The notes beneath the pieces were generated by a model, which was given only the letters and a program-made list of their open reading frames with translations, did no database searches and was not told where the DNA came from. Of a stretch of DNA of 46,252 bases, positions 8,489 through 17,608 are shown piece after piece. Numbering within the stretch: position 1 is the first letter of the stretch; each line of letters opens with the position of its first letter. The DNA is from an uncultured Erwinia sp. (GTDB lineage: Bacteria > Pseudomonadota > Gammaproteobacteria > Enterobacterales > Enterobacteriaceae). The position numbers were made by a program, and so were the translations under genes. The stretch spans positions 1 through 46,252 of the forward strand of contig CALYQW010000025.1 of NCBI GenBank assembly GCA_945290265.1, written 5' to 3'.

Positions 8489-10156
8489 ATGAGTGAGGCA
8501 GAAGCCCGCCCAACGAACTTTATTCGGCAGATCATCGACGAGGATCTGGCAAACGGTAAGCATACCAGCGTACATACCCGCTTTCCGCCAGAGCCAAATG
8601 GCTATCTGCATATTGGCCATGCCAAATCTATCTGTCTGAACTTTGGTATTGCTCAGGATTATCAGGGGAAGTGCAACCTGCGTTTTGACGATACCAACCC
8701 TGTTAAAGAAGATCTGGAATACGTTGAGTCGATAAAACGTGATGTTGAGTGGCTGGGGTTCAGCTGGAGTGGTGAAGTTCATTACTCGTCAGACTATTTT
8801 GATCAGTTATACCATTACGCGCTTGAACTGATTAATAAAGGCCTGGCCTATGTTGATCAACTGTCGCCGGAAGAAATCCGCCAGTATCGTGGTAGCCTGA
8901 CGTCGCCGGGACAGAACAGCCCTTACCGCGATCGCAGCGTGGATGAGAACCTGGCGCTGTTTGAAAAAATGCGCAGCGGGGGTTTTAAAGAAGGTGAAGC
9001 CTGCCTGCGTGCCAAAATTGATATGGCCTCCAGCTTTATTGTGATGCGCGATCCGGTGCTTTACCGCATTAAATTCGCTGAACATCATCAGACCGGCAAC
9101 AAGTGGTGCATCTACCCGATGTATGATTTCACGCACTGCATTTCCGATGCGCTGGAAGGGATCACTCACTCACTCTGTACGCTGGAATTCCAGGACAACC
9201 GCCGTCTGTATGACTGGGTGCTGGATAACATCACTCTTCAGGTGCATCCGCGTCAGTACGAATTCTCCCGTCTGAACCTGGAATACGCGATTATGTCCAA
9301 GCGTAAGCTGAACCAGCTGGTCAGCGAGAAGGTGGTGGAAGGGTGGGACGATCCGCGTATGCTGACGGTATCCGGCCTGCGCCGTCGTGGTTACACCGCC
9401 GCCGCGATCCGCGATTTCTGTCGCCGTATTGGCGTTACCAAACAGGACAACATTGTCGAGATGGCGTCACTGGAATCCTGTATTCGTGACGATCTGAATG
9501 AAAACGCCCCGCGTGCAATGGCGGTACTCGATCCGCTGAAGGTGGTGATCGAAAACCTGCCGGCGCATCATGAAGAGCTGCTCACCATGCCAAATCATCC
9601 GAATAAGCCGGAGATGGGCACGCGTGAAGTGCCTTTCAGCCGCGAGTTGTGGATTGATCGTGCTGATTTCCGCGAAGAAGCCAACAAACACTATAAACGT
9701 CTGGTGATGGGCAAAGAAGTGCGTCTGCGCAATGCCTATGTAATCAAAGCTGAGCGGGTGGCGAAAGACGAAGCCGGTAATATTACCTGCCTGTACTGCA
9801 CCTGTGACCCGGATACGCTGAGTAAAGATCCGGCTGACGGCAGAAAAGTGAAGGGCGTCATCCACTGGGTATCGGCAGAACACGGTATTGCGGCAGAATT
9901 CCGCCTTTACGATCGTCTGTTCAGCGTTGCCAACCCGGGGGCGGCAGAAGACTTCCTGACCACCATTAACCCGGAATCGCTGGTGATCCGCCAGGGCTTT
10001 GTTGAGCCTGGCCTGCAGCAGGCGGTAGCCTCCGCGCCTTATCAGTTTGAGCGTGAAGGCTATTTCTGTGCCGACAGCCGTTACTCCAGCGCTGCACATC
10101 TGGTATTTAACCGTACCGTAGGTCTGCGCGATACCTGGGAGAAAGCGGGCGCGTAA
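8489..10156 (+). CDS. glnS: Glutaminyl-tRNA synthetase
   Basis: Charges glutamine tRNAs, four of which are encoded at the start of this window. The 555-residue class I enzyme is one residue longer than E. coli GlnRS. It shows the HIGH motif at residues 41-44 and the KMSKS-equivalent MSKRK near residue 270. The acceptor-binding core is followed by the C-terminal beta-barrel anticodon-binding region. The start [11 protein letters not shown] is that of the family. It follows the nagE terminator, so it has its own promoter; no clear -35/-10 pair could be chosen in 8340-8480. Confidence 0.98.
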   Translation: MSEAEARPTNFIRQIIDEDLANGKHTSVHTRFPPEPNGYLHIGHAKSICLNFGIAQDYQGKCNLRFDDTNPVKEDLEYVESIKRDVEWLGFSWSGEVHYSSDYFDQLYHYALELINKGLAYVDQLSPEEIRQYRGSLTSPGQNSPYRDRSVDENLALFEKMRSGGFKEGEACLRAKIDMASSFIVMRDPVLYRIKFAEHHQTGNKWCIYPMYDFTHCISDALEGITHSLCTLEFQDNRRLYDWVLDNITLQVHPRQYEFSRLNLEYAIMSKRKLNQLVSEKVVEGWDDPRMLTVSGLRRRGYTAAAIRDFCRRIGVTKQDNIVEMASLESCIRDDLNENAPRAMAVLDPLKVVIENLPAHHEELLTMPNHPNKPEMGTREVPFSRELWIDRADFREEANKHYKRLVMGKEVRLRNAYVIKAERVAKDEAGNITCLYCTCDPDTLSKDPADGRKVKGVIHWVSAEHGIAAEFRLYDRLFSVANPGAAEDFLTTINPESLVIRQGFVEPGLQQAVASAPYQFEREGYFCADSRYSSAAHLVFNRTVGLRDTWEKAGA

Positions 10157-10170
10157 CAAAAAAGCGGTAC

Positions 10171-10192
10171 TGTACTAGTTCGCGGGTGTGAG
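10171..10192 (+). promoter_or_regulatory. TrpR operator-like sequence upstream of mtr
   Basis: The left half TGTACTAGTT matches the TrpR half-site perfectly, while the right half CGCGGGTGTG is degenerate. A TGTAAA half-site, as in TyrR boxes, follows at 10197-10202 without a good partner. In E. coli mtr is repressed by TrpR and activated by TyrR, so the site supports the identity of the downstream gene. Confidence 0.5.
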
Positions 10193-10278
10193 TTTGTGTA
10201 AACTGAGCGGCATTACTACCGTCAGCCTGGGAATGTTCCGGCGAAGGTATCTTTATATTATTTCGCTAAGGATTTGCC

Positions 10279-11526
10279 ATGGCCACATCCGCTGCTGCTG
10301 CCCCTTTGCCCTCTGTGCTGTGGGGCACACTGATTATTAGCGGCACCATTATTGGTGCCGGTATGTTCTCTCTTCCGGTCGTAATGGCAGGAGCCTGGTT
10401 TTCCTGGTCATCGGCGCTGCTGATTTTCACCTGGTTTTGTATGCTGCTGTCCGGGCTGCTGTTTCTGGAAGCCAGCCTGCATTATCCCGCCGGTTCCAGT
10501 TTTGATACCGTCACCCGCGATTTGCTTGGCCGCAAATGGAATCTGTTCAACGGCCTGTCCGTTGCCTTTGTGCTGGGTATTCTGACTTACGCTTATATCT
10601 CTGCCAGCGGGGCAATTATTCAACGCAGCCTCGGACTGCTGTCACTGCCGGTTTCGGCACGCAGTGCCGGGCTGGTATTTACCTTACTGGTCGCCTTATT
10701 TATTTGGCTGGGAACCGCGGTGGTCAGTCGTATGACGCTGATTTTTCTCGGGGCGAAAATTATCACTTTTCTGATGATTTTTGGCGGCCTGTTGTGGCAG
10801 GTTCAGCCATCAATTCTGCTGGACAGTGGGGCAACCGACAGCCACTATCTGCGCTACCTGTGGCTGGTGCTACCCTTCTGCGTGACGTCCTTTGGCTATC
10901 ACGGCAATATCTCCGGCCTGATGAGCTATTATCAAAAACAGCCGGGGCGGGTAGTGCGCTGTCTGGTGTTTGGCACCCTGCTGGCGCTGGCGATCTACTT
11001 TATCTGGATCATTGGCACCATGGGGAATATCCCGCGTCCGGCGTTTAAGGAAATTGCTGCACAGGGGGGCAATATTGATGTCCTGGTTAATGCACTTTCC
11101 GGCGTGTTGCACAGCAGCAATCTGAATCTGCTGCTGGATATATTCTCTAACTTCGCAGTGGCCTGTTCGTTCCTCGGTGTCAGCCTGGGATTCTTCGACT
11201 ATTTGGCAGATGTGTTTAAATTTGATCGCTCCGCCACCGGCCGTCTGAAAACCACGATACTGACGTTTATTTTTCCGTTAACCGCAGCGATGATCTGGCC
11301 GAACGGCTTCCTGGTCGCGATTGGCTATGCCGGACTGGCGGCAACGCTGTGGGCGGTGATTACTCCCGCTCTGCTGGCATGGCAGTCGCGCCGTCACTTT
11401 GCCACTGCCAGCTGGCGCGTCAGAGGCGGCAATGCGCCAATTATTCTGGTGCTGGTGTTTGGCGTGCTGAATATCGTGGTTTCACTGCTGTCTTACGGCA
11501 ACTGGCTGCCGCAGTATACGGGGTAG
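10279..11526 (+). CDS. mtr: Tryptophan-specific permease (Mtr type)
   Basis: A 415-residue inner-membrane protein of the hydroxy/aromatic amino acid permease family (Mtr, TnaB, TyrP), predicted to import tryptophan with protons. Visible are [15 protein letters not shown] in the first membrane segment, [33 protein letters not shown] and [25 protein letters not shown]. It has about eleven hydrophobic segments and the length of E. coli Mtr (414). The start ATG has TAAGGA seven bases upstream. In E. coli mtr lies far away and chiP-chiQ occupy the glnS-fur interval, so the location is unusual. TnaB is the main alternative; the resemblance to Mtr is stronger. Confidence 0.87.
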   Translation: MATSAAAAPLPSVLWGTLIISGTIIGAGMFSLPVVMAGAWFSWSSALLIFTWFCMLLSGLLFLEASLHYPAGSSFDTVTRDLLGRKWNLFNGLSVAFVLGILTYAYISASGAIIQRSLGLLSLPVSARSAGLVFTLLVALFIWLGTAVVSRMTLIFLGAKIITFLMIFGGLLWQVQPSILLDSGATDSHYLRYLWLVLPFCVTSFGYHGNISGLMSYYQKQPGRVVRCLVFGTLLALAIYFIWIIGTMGNIPRPAFKEIAAQGGNIDVLVNALSGVLHSSNLNLLLDIFSNFAVACSFLGVSLGFFDYLADVFKFDRSATGRLKTTILTFIFPLTAAMIWPNGFLVAIGYAGLAATLWAVITPALLAWQSRRHFATASWRVRGGNAPIILVLVFGVLNIVVSLLSYGNWLPQYTG

Positions 11527-11876
11527 GGGGATTGATCCGGGTTTTACTGCGTGGGGCTGGTTTATTGTGTGTTTTAAAGGCCAGGGCTTTCACCATCCCA
11601 CTTCGTGGGCTGGCGACAAAGGACCGTCAGTCGCAACGGTCCCTTGACCCTGTGTTTGCGGCGTCACTTCGCCCGCTGGCGCGGGTTGCCTCGCCCGCGC
11701 CGCTTTCTGGCGGACCGCCGTGATTCGACATCCTGTCTCAGCACGTCTTTCGCTGCCGTCCTGGCAGCTCTTCCTGGAAATCAGCGTGGCCTCGGCTTCG
11801 TTCCTGATGCCGCCCAAAGGTCAACAGCCAGATCAAAGGCTAAACCGAGTCAGGCGCTGGCCGCTGAATTTCAGAC
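11527..11876. repeat. Hairpin-rich intergenic element between mtr and fur
   Basis: No gene is credible here. The block is GC-rich and carries successive inverted repeats: CCCAC/GTGGG (11597-11609), GGACCGT/ACGGTCC (11621-11642), GGCGCGGG/CCCGCGCC (11678-11701), GGCGG/CCGCC (11709-11719) and GCTGCC/GGCAGC (11752-11768). Such serial hairpins suggest a structured RNA or a mobile intergenic repeat of the type scattered in Erwinia and Pantoea genomes. A 75-codon minus-strand open frame (11590-11817) crosses it, but its composition is low-quality and it is probably spurious. No second copy was seen in the window, so repeat status is inference. Confidence 0.5.
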
Positions 11877-11908
11877 AAAAAAACCGGTGAAATGTCACCG
11901 GCTTTTTT
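11877..11908 (-). terminator. Bidirectional Rho-independent terminator between mtr and fur
   Basis: The stem CCGGTGA/TCACCGG (11884-11901) is flanked by A7 on one side and T6 on the other, so it can end fur transcription on the minus strand and mtr-side transcription on the plus strand. Confidence 0.88.
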
Positions 11909-11922
11909 AGGGGGAGGTCTGA

Positions 11923-12366
11923 TTACTTATCGTGCAGGGTATCATCTTCACGACAGTCACCCAGCGCGCAGTGGCCGTAAAGATATAAACTGTGGTTGCT
12001 CAGCTTGATACCGTGCTTCGTAGCGATATCACGCTGGCGCGCTTCAATAGATTCATCGCTGAACTCAATCACTTTGCCGCAATCCAGGCAGATCAGATGA
12101 TCGTGGTGATGCTGCTGCGTCAGCTCAAAGACCGATTTGCCGCCTTCAAAGTTATGACGGGTAACGATGCCCGCGTCATCAAACTGGTTCAGTACCCGAT
12201 AAACGGTAGCCAGTCCGATCTCTTCGCCCATGTCGATCAGGCGTTTATACAAATCTTCCGCACTGACGTGATGGCCTTCCGGCTCCTGCAGCACTTCCAG
12301 AATTTTCAGTCGGGGAAGTGTGACTTTTAAGCCAGCTTTTTTTAATGCGATGTTGTTGTCAGTCAT
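11923..12366 (-). CDS. fur: Ferric uptake regulator Fur
   Basis: Iron-responsive repressor of iron acquisition genes; the dimer binds Fe2+ as corepressor. The 147-residue protein is near the E. coli length (148). It has an N-terminal winged helix (about 1-80, PRLKILEVLQEPEGHHVSAEDLYKRL) and a C-terminal metal and dimer domain with HHHDHLICLDCGKVIEF and a second Cys pair in CALGDC. It lies downstream of fldA on the same strand, as in E. coli, with its own likely promoter. The E. coli leader ORF uof could not be recognised upstream. Confidence 0.98.
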   Translation of the reverse strand: MTDNNIALKKAGLKVTLPRLKILEVLQEPEGHHVSAEDLYKRLIDMGEEIGLATVYRVLNQFDDAGIVTRHNFEGGKSVFELTQQHHHDHLICLDCGKVIEFSDESIEARQRDIATKHGIKLSNHSLYLYGHCALGDCREDDTLHDK

Positions 12367-12446
12367 GCGGATATTGTCCTGTTACTTAGCGGGATACTGA
12401 ATGGCGGTGAGCCTTAAGTAGCCTGGCGATAAAGCTGATTACGTTA

Positions 12447-12476
12447 AGTATAAAACGTAGTGCTGTGAAATGGTAA
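12447..12476 (-). promoter_or_regulatory. Candidate fur promoter
   Basis: On the minus strand TTACCA (12476-12471) is followed after 18 nt by TATACT (12452-12447), about 80 nt upstream of the fur ATG. The -10 is good and the -35 moderate. Confidence 0.5.
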
Positions 12477-12534
12477 CCACAGAAGAGCCATAGCGCAGTT
12501 GAATATGGGACCGATATCCCGTTATGTGTTACGA

Positions 12535-12584
12535 AACTTTCGCTGAACACTGGCGGCTATTGTACCGTTTTGTCAGCGAAAGTT
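12535..12584. repeat. Perfect 12-bp inverted repeat in the fldA-fur spacer
   Basis: AACTTTCGCTGA (12535-12546) and its exact reverse complement TCAGCGAAAGTT (12573-12584) are separated by 26 nt that contain a smaller CGG/CCG repeat. Transcribed, it would form a long hairpin between fldA and fur. It lacks an adjoining T-run, so it is not a standard terminator. It may be an mRNA processing or stabilising structure, or a small mobile-repeat remnant. The whole 298-nt spacer has no recognisable gene. Confidence 0.75.
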
Positions 12585-12664
12585 ACAAACCTGTATCTAT
12601 TTAATCTATAGGGAATAACACTAACCTGAGGCGGGGAGTAATCTCTCACATCAGGTCAGCTTTA

Positions 12665-13195
12665 TCAGGCTTCGAGGATATCTTTCAGCTGTAGTTCATC
12701 AGAAATCTGATTAACCCACCGGGTCACCCTGTCGTTGGTCAGTTCCGGCTGGCGGTCTTCGTCAATTGCCAGACCGAGGAAGTGCTTATCATCAGCCAGA
12801 CCTTTAGAGGCCTCAAAGTGATAGCCTTCGGTTGGCCAGTAACCCACCAGTACTGCCCCTTTCGGTTCGATAATATCGCGGATAGTGCCCATGGCATCGC
12901 AGAAATATTCAGAATAGTCTTCCTGATCGCCGCAGCCAAACAGCGCCACCAGTTTGCCGGTGAAATCAATTTCTGCCAGGGTAGGGAAGAAGTCATCCCA
13001 GTCGCACTGTGCTTCACCGTAATACCAGGTTGGAATGCCTAACAGCAGGATATCAAAGGCTTCGAGATCTTCTTTACTGCTTTTGGCAATATCACGAACC
13101 TCTGCAACATCCTTGCCCAGCTGCTTCTGGATCATTTTTGCAATGTTTTCCGTATTGCCTGTATCGCTGCCAAAGAAAATGCCTGTGATTGCCAT
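12665..13195 (-). CDS. fldA: Flavodoxin 1
   Basis: Small FMN electron carrier of the cytoplasm, serving among others methionine synthase reactivation, biotin synthesis and IspG/IspH. The 176 residues match E. coli FldA in length. The phosphate-binding loop GSDTGNTEN lies at residues 9-17, and the aromatic FMN-stacking segments include IPTWYYGEAQCDWDDF and GCGDQEDYSEYFCD. It lies between ybfE and fur as in E. coli, 134 nt after ybfE. In E. coli the gene is essential and induced by SoxRS; no SoxS site was assigned here. Confidence 0.98.
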   Translation of the reverse strand: MAITGIFFGSDTGNTENIAKMIQKQLGKDVAEVRDIAKSSKEDLEAFDILLLGIPTWYYGEAQCDWDDFFPTLAEIDFTGKLVALFGCGDQEDYSEYFCDAMGTIRDIIEPKGAVLVGYWPTEGYHFEASKGLADDKHFLGLAIDEDRQPELTNDRVTRWVNQISDELQLKDILEA

Positions 13196-13329
13196 GATTC
13201 TGATAACCTCTTGAATCTTAATGATATGGTGACTGCTTTGTTGCAGATAATATTAATCATAGCAGACCACCGAAACGGGATAAATGTGTAATCCTGCTGG
13301 TTTTGTCGCTTTGTGCCTTCCGCCGATAC

Positions 13330-13611
13330 TCAGTCAGCGTGCCGCTGTAACTGTGCCAGCAGCATGGCTTCGATCAGCTCACTACGGCTGATATTACGTT
13401 CTTCGGCCAGTTGATTGAGCACATCAACAGCATCGCTGTTCATTTTCAGCTCAATACGTTTCAGACCGCGAACCTTATCGCGCTTTAGCTGATTGCGTTT
13501 ATTGATACGCAACTGCTCATCACGCGTCAGCGGATTGGTTTTGGGCCGGCCCGGGCGGCGTTCATCTGCAAACAGATCGAGCGTGGTGCGGTCCGTATTC
13601 TCTTTTGCCAT
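13330..13611 (-). CDS. ybfE: LexA-regulated protein YbfE (ribbon-helix-helix)
   Basis: A 93-residue basic protein whose C-terminal half (about 50-90) reads as a ribbon-helix-helix DNA-binding fold: RIELKMNSDAVDVLNQLAEERNISRSELIEAML. The N-terminal part carries RRPGRPKTNPLTRDEQLRINKRNQLKRDKVRGLKR. It resembles E. coli YbfE closely, including the start MAKE-TDRTTLDLFA. The E. coli gene is part of the SOS regulon, and a good LexA box lies about 50 nt upstream here. Its exact function is unknown. It is the first gene of ybfE-fldA-fur. Confidence 0.93.
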   Translation of the reverse strand: MAKENTDRTTLDLFADERRPGRPKTNPLTRDEQLRINKRNQLKRDKVRGLKRIELKMNSDAVDVLNQLAEERNISRSELIEAMLLAQLQRHAD

Positions 13612-13660
13612 AGGATCGTAATACTGAAAGGCTGGATTTCGATGAATTTGGCCATAAAAC

Positions 13661-13680
13661 CGCTGTAAAAATCATCAGCG
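13661..13680 (-). promoter_or_regulatory. LexA box upstream of ybfE
   Basis: The 20-mer has CGCTG and CAGCG ends around an A+T-rich centre, that is CTG-N10-CAG as in the SOS box. It lies 50 nt upstream of the ybfE start and fits the known LexA control of ybfE in E. coli. Confidence 0.75.
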
Positions 13681-13774
13681 GAAAAATTTAGCGCGCCATC
13701 ATACCCCAGTGAAAGTGACAACCACAAACATTTATCCTGACGGCGCAAAACTTTGCCACCGCCAGGGGGCGCGG

Positions 13775-14539
13775 TCAGCAGCTCAGGAAGCGCTGAATGG
13801 CATGCAGAACCGCCTCGGGCTTTTCAGCATGTACCCAGTGGCCGGCACCGGTAACAACATGGGCACGGGCGTTGGGGAACTGCAGCAGCAGGGTCTGACG
13901 ATATTTTTCATCAAGGTAAGGGGAGTTGCTGCCGCGAATAAACAGGGTGGGCTGTTGCGCCGCAGGTAGGGGTTGCCAGCCAATAATCTGTTGATAGCAG
14001 GCCAGCAGTACCGGCAGGTTAAAACGCCACTCCCCCTGGTGGAACGATTTCAATAAAAACTGGATCACGTTTTCATCGGGCAAAGTATGGCGCATCAGCG
14101 CTGCAGCTTCGCTGCGCACGGTAATACCGGCAGCGCTGACTGCCTGTAATGCCTGAAAAATATCGTCATGGTGGCGGGTGGTATAGGCCACCGGAGCAAT
14201 ATCAATCACTACCAGCTCCACCACCCGCTCAGCGGCCTGACTGGCAAGTGCCATAGCGATTTTTCCGCCCATCGAGTGCCCGATTACGCTGAAACGGCGG
14301 ATATTCAGATCATCCAGCGTATCGAGTACGTCCTGCGCCATCAGCGCATAATCCATCTCAGCCGCACGCGGTGATAAACCGTGATTGCGCACGTCCAGTT
14401 GAATGATCTGGCGATCCTGTTTTAATTCCCGGGCCAGTAATCCCAGATTATCCAGGCTGCCAAACAGGCCGTGGATCAATACCAGCGGCAGTTTATTTGC
14501 TTCAGATTGTTCAGTTTGCAGGCGGGCATTCAAATTCAT
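13775..14539 (-). CDS. ybfF: Alpha/beta-hydrolase esterase YbfF
   Basis: A 254-residue cytoplasmic esterase, the E. coli length. The nucleophile elbow GHSMGGK places Ser89, the oxyanion-hole motif HGLFGSLDN is near residue 24, and the general base is probably the His in GAGHWVHAEKP near residue 234. E. coli YbfF hydrolyses short- to medium-chain acyl esters including acyl-CoA derivatives in vitro; the physiological substrate is unknown. It is divergent from seqA, as in E. coli. Confidence 0.95.
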   Translation of the reverse strand: MNLNARLQTEQSEANKLPLVLIHGLFGSLDNLGLLARELKQDRQIIQLDVRNHGLSPRAAEMDYALMAQDVLDTLDDLNIRRFSVIGHSMGGKIAMALASQAAERVVELVVIDIAPVAYTTRHHDDIFQALQAVSAAGITVRSEAAALMRHTLPDENVIQFLLKSFHQGEWRFNLPVLLACYQQIIGWQPLPAAQQPTLFIRGSNSPYLDEKYRQTLLLQFPNARAHVVTGAGHWVHAEKPEAVLHAIQRFLSC

Positions 14540-14800
14540 GGCAAAGTTCTTACAGTTAATAGCAGTGCTTAGAGTATCATGAATTTTCAGATTTTTTGTC
14601 GTTCGTCGTCAGGCAAAAACCGGGAACCCGTTGCGGCATATTCCTGGTTTTGCTGGCAACGGCCTCTGGCGCTACACCCGGTGATCATTTAACTTTATAC
14701 TCCTCAGGTCAGAACGGTCACTGTGCGCCTGCGCGAACAGCAACAGAGAATTTGCGGATCTCCTCCGTTCCGATTTACGCAATAAACGTACTGGATAAAG

Positions 14801-15349
14801 ATGAAAACGATTGAAGTCGACGAAGAGCTGTACCGATATATCGCCAGCCATACGCAGCATATAGGTGAAAGTGCATCCAATATTTTGCGCCGTATGCTGT
14901 CATTTACCCCGGCAGATCACAACACTGAAGCCACGGCTTCTCCGGGTGCTGTGCCGGTGGCAAAAGAGGCTGCTGCGGTAACTTCGGCGTCGCGCACCAG
15001 GGATCGGGTTCGTGCGATACGTGAACTGCTGCTCTCCGATGAGTATGCAGAACAGAAAAAAGCGGTGAACCGCTTTATGCTGATTTTATCGTCTTTATAC
15101 CGTCTGGATGTTCAGGCTTTTGCGGCGGCCACTGAATCTCTGCATGGCCGCACGCGGATCTATTTCGCCGGCAATCAGCAAACCCTGTTACAGAGTGGCA
15201 CCCACACCAAGCCGCAGCATATTCCGCGCACACCGTACTGGGTGATCACCAATACCAATACCGAGCGTAAACGCAGCATGATCGAACACATTATGCTGTC
15301 GATGCAGTTCCCTGTGGAACTGACAGAGAAAGTTTGCGGTACCCTCTAA
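14801..15349 (+). CDS. seqA: Negative modulator of replication initiation SeqA
   Basis: Binds hemimethylated GATC sites, sequesters oriC and organises new DNA behind forks. The 182-residue protein begins MKTIEVDEELYRYIASHTQHIGESASNILRRML, the N-terminal multimerisation domain. A variable linker (about 45-65) follows. The C-terminal DNA-binding domain includes GRTRIYFAGNQQTLLQSGTHTKPQHIP and TNTNTERKRSM. A TATACT hexamer at 14696-14701 is a possible -10 for its promoter. It is followed after 24 nt by pgm, the E. coli arrangement. Confidence 0.97.
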   Translation: MKTIEVDEELYRYIASHTQHIGESASNILRRMLSFTPADHNTEATASPGAVPVAKEAAAVTSASRTRDRVRAIRELLLSDEYAEQKKAVNRFMLILSSLYRLDVQAFAAATESLHGRTRIYFAGNQQTLLQSGTHTKPQHIPRTPYWVITNTNTERKRSMIEHIMLSMQFPVELTEKVCGTL

Positions 15350-15373
15350 CTGAAGCGTCAGGGAGAAGCGCCA

Positions 15374-17014
15374 ATGGCCAGTCACCCCCGTGCCGGGCAG
15401 CCAGCCCGGCAGAGCGATTTGATTAACGTTGCACAATTAACTTCTCAATATTACGTTCTGCAACCGGAACCCGGTAATGCTGAGCATGCGGTCAAGTTTG
15501 GCACCTCCGGCCATCGCGGTAGCGCGGGGCGTCACAGCTTTAACGAGGCGCATATTCTGGCGATTGCCCAGGCGATTGCCGAGGAACGCAAAAAAAATGG
15601 CGTGACCGGCCCTTGTTATGTGGGCAAGGATACGCATGCGCTCTCTGAACCGGCACTGATCTCGGTACTTGAGGTGCTGGTGGCGAATGGCGTTGACGTT
15701 ATTGTGCAGCAGGATAACGGCTATACGCCTACCCCGGCGATTTCTCATGCCATTCTAGAGCATAACAAAACCGCCACCGCCCAGGCGGACGGGATTGTGA
15801 TCACCCCATCCCATAATCCACCGGAAGACGGCGGGATTAAATACAATCCACCGAACGGTGGCCCGGCAGATACCAATGTCACGAAAGTGGTTGAACAGCG
15901 TGCCAATGCGCTGATTGCTGATGGTTTGCAGCAGGTTAAGCGTATTCCGCTGCAGCAGGCGCTGACCAGCGAGCATCTGCAGCAACAGGATCTGCTGCAG
16001 GGCTATATTGAAGGTCTGGCTGAGATTATCGATATTGCGGCGATCCAGAAAGCCGGACTGAAGCTGGGCGTCGATCCGCTCGGCGGTTCCGGTATCGTCT
16101 ACTGGCAGCGCATTGCTGAGCACTACCAGCTGGATCTGACCATTGTTAATGACTCTATCGATCAGACCTTCCGCTTTATGCACCTCGACCACGATGGCGT
16201 GATCCGTATGGACTGCTCCTCTGAGGCGGCAATGGCGGGCTTACTGGCGCTGCGTGATAAGTTTGACCTCGCCTTTGCCAATGACCCGGACTACGATCGT
16301 CACGGCATTGTCACTCCGGCGGGGCTGATGAACCCGAATCACTACCTGGCGGTGGCGATCCGCTATCTGTTCCAGCATCGTCCGCAGTGGGGCAAAGAAG
16401 TGGCGGTTGGCAAAACCCTGGTGTCCAGTGCGATGATTGACCGGGTGGTGGCAGATATTGACCGTCAGCTGGTTGAAGTGCCGGTGGGCTTTAAATGGTT
16501 CGTCGATGGTTTGTTTGACGGCAGCCTGGGCTTCGGTGGTGAAGAGAGCGCCGGTGCTTCCTTCCTGCGCTTTGACGGCACCCCCTGGTCTACCGATAAA
16601 GACGGGATTATTATGTGTCTGCTGGCAGCTGAAATTACCGCCGTCACCGGTAAAAACCCGCAGCAGCATTACGATGAACTGGCTGAGCGCTTCGGCGCAC
16701 CGAGCTACAACCGTATCCAGGCATCGGCAACCTCGGCGCAAAAAGCTGCGTTATCCAGGCTGTCGCCGGAAATGGTCAGCGCCGATACCCTGGCCGGTGA
16801 TGCCATTACGGCACGGCTGACGGCGGCACCGGGTAACGGTGCGGCGATTGGCGGGCTGAAAGTAATGACCAAAAATGGCTGGTTTGCGGCGCGCCCTTCC
16901 GGGACTGAAGATGCGTATAAAATCTACTGTGAAAGTTTCCTTGGCGCGGAACATCGCCTGAAGATTGAAAAAGAAGCGGTAGAAATTGTCAGTGCGGTAC
17001 TGGATAACGCCTGA
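15374..17014 (+). CDS. pgm: Phosphoglucomutase
   Basis: Interconverts glucose-1-phosphate and glucose-6-phosphate, for glycogen, galactose and UDP-glucose metabolism. The 546-residue protein matches E. coli Pgm. The phosphoserine loop TPSHNP places Ser146, the metal-binding loop is [11 protein letters not shown], and the sugar-specificity loop GFGGEESAG and C-terminal phosphate-binding [10 protein letters not shown] are present. The ATG has a GGGAGAAG site upstream. It is probably cotranscribed with seqA and ends at a clear terminator. Confidence 0.98.
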   Translation: MASHPRAGQPARQSDLINVAQLTSQYYVLQPEPGNAEHAVKFGTSGHRGSAGRHSFNEAHILAIAQAIAEERKKNGVTGPCYVGKDTHALSEPALISVLEVLVANGVDVIVQQDNGYTPTPAISHAILEHNKTATAQADGIVITPSHNPPEDGGIKYNPPNGGPADTNVTKVVEQRANALIADGLQQVKRIPLQQALTSEHLQQQDLLQGYIEGLAEIIDIAAIQKAGLKLGVDPLGGSGIVYWQRIAEHYQLDLTIVNDSIDQTFRFMHLDHDGVIRMDCSSEAAMAGLLALRDKFDLAFANDPDYDRHGIVTPAGLMNPNHYLAVAIRYLFQHRPQWGKEVAVGKTLVSSAMIDRVVADIDRQLVEVPVGFKWFVDGLFDGSLGFGGEESAGASFLRFDGTPWSTDKDGIIMCLLAAEITAVTGKNPQQHYDELAERFGAPSYNRIQASATSAQKAALSRLSPEMVSADTLAGDAITARLTAAPGNGAAIGGLKVMTKNGWFAARPSGTEDAYKIYCESFLGAEHRLKIEKEAVEIVSAVLDNA

Positions 17015-17033
17015 CTGACACCGGATTAATCAA

Positions 17034-17064
17034 TAAAGCGGCTCACAAGGTGGGCCGCTTTTTT
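17034..17064 (+). terminator. Rho-independent terminator after pgm
   Basis: AAGCGGC and GCCGCTT form a stem around an 11-nt loop, followed by a T-run, about 20 bases after the pgm stop. Confidence 0.88.
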
Positions 17065-17579
17065 ATCCAAAAAATCCCCAGTAAAATTGGGGTGGCAGTA
17101 AAGCTTTCAGCTGTAAGTCAGCTATAAAAGACCCTTTTTGATTTAGCGACTATATTTTTTCATTCCTGTTAATAATGATGGGGTTAAGTTAAAAATTTTT
17201 ATTACAAAGCGGAATGCAGAGATTTTTTTAATCATATAAATCGTATTATTCAGACTTGATCTGGTATTGTCATAGTACAGAGATTAAACGGATCTAATCT
17301 GAAAGGTAGCTTTGTGGCCAGAGCGGAAGTTAAAAAGGTAACAGTAACTACTAATGAATGATGATTTATAGACATATTTTCAATTCTAAATGTTATCCAG
17401 GAAAAATGAACCCCGTTATTTGCGAGTGAAAAATGCGTATTACTCGATATCCAGACCTGTAAAATCCTTGACTTTTTTCTTAGCAAATCCCATCGCAAGC
17501 GATTCAGATAGCCCCATTAGGGTAGTAATTCCCTCATCTTTAAAAAATATTCACGTCCAAAAAAGTCCGCATCTGTTAT
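17065..17579. other. A+T-rich spacer of the accessory patch
   Basis: About 500 bp that are visibly richer in A+T than the flanking core genes. The open frames (minus 17250-17498, plus 17390-17680) lack ribosome sites or recognisable motifs, and I do not support them as genes. No integrase, insertion sequence or repeated end was seen. The change in composition coincides with the toxin/immunity remnants and suggests acquired DNA. Confidence 0.45.
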
Positions 17580-17604
17580 ATAAAAAAGCCCCATCATGGG
17601 GCTT
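17580..17604 (-). terminator. Rho-independent terminator after the LprI-like gene
   Basis: On the minus strand AAGCCCCAT/ATGGGGCTT forms a nine-pair stem with a tight loop, followed by TTTTTT. It lies a few bases after the stop of the LprI-like gene and so closes the two-gene accessory unit. Confidence 0.9.
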
Positions 17605-17608
17605 CACA

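Noticed and set aside
11590-11817. 75-codon minus-strand open frame in the mtr-fur spacer
   Set aside because: It runs through several hairpins, has no convincing ribosome site, and its composition (rich in Arg, Ala, Gln, Pro) follows from the repeat structure rather than coding constraint.
12367-12480. A uof-like leader peptide upstream of fur
   Set aside because: No ATG-, GTG- or TTG-started frame of suitable length ends near the fur start on the minus strand.
14596-14814. 72-codon open frame upstream of seqA
   Set aside because: It overlaps the seqA promoter region and start in another frame and has no family features.
17250-17498. 82-codon minus-strand open frame in the A+T-rich spacer
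   Set aside because: No ribosome site or recognisable family, and A+T-rich non-coding DNA of this length readily gives such frames.
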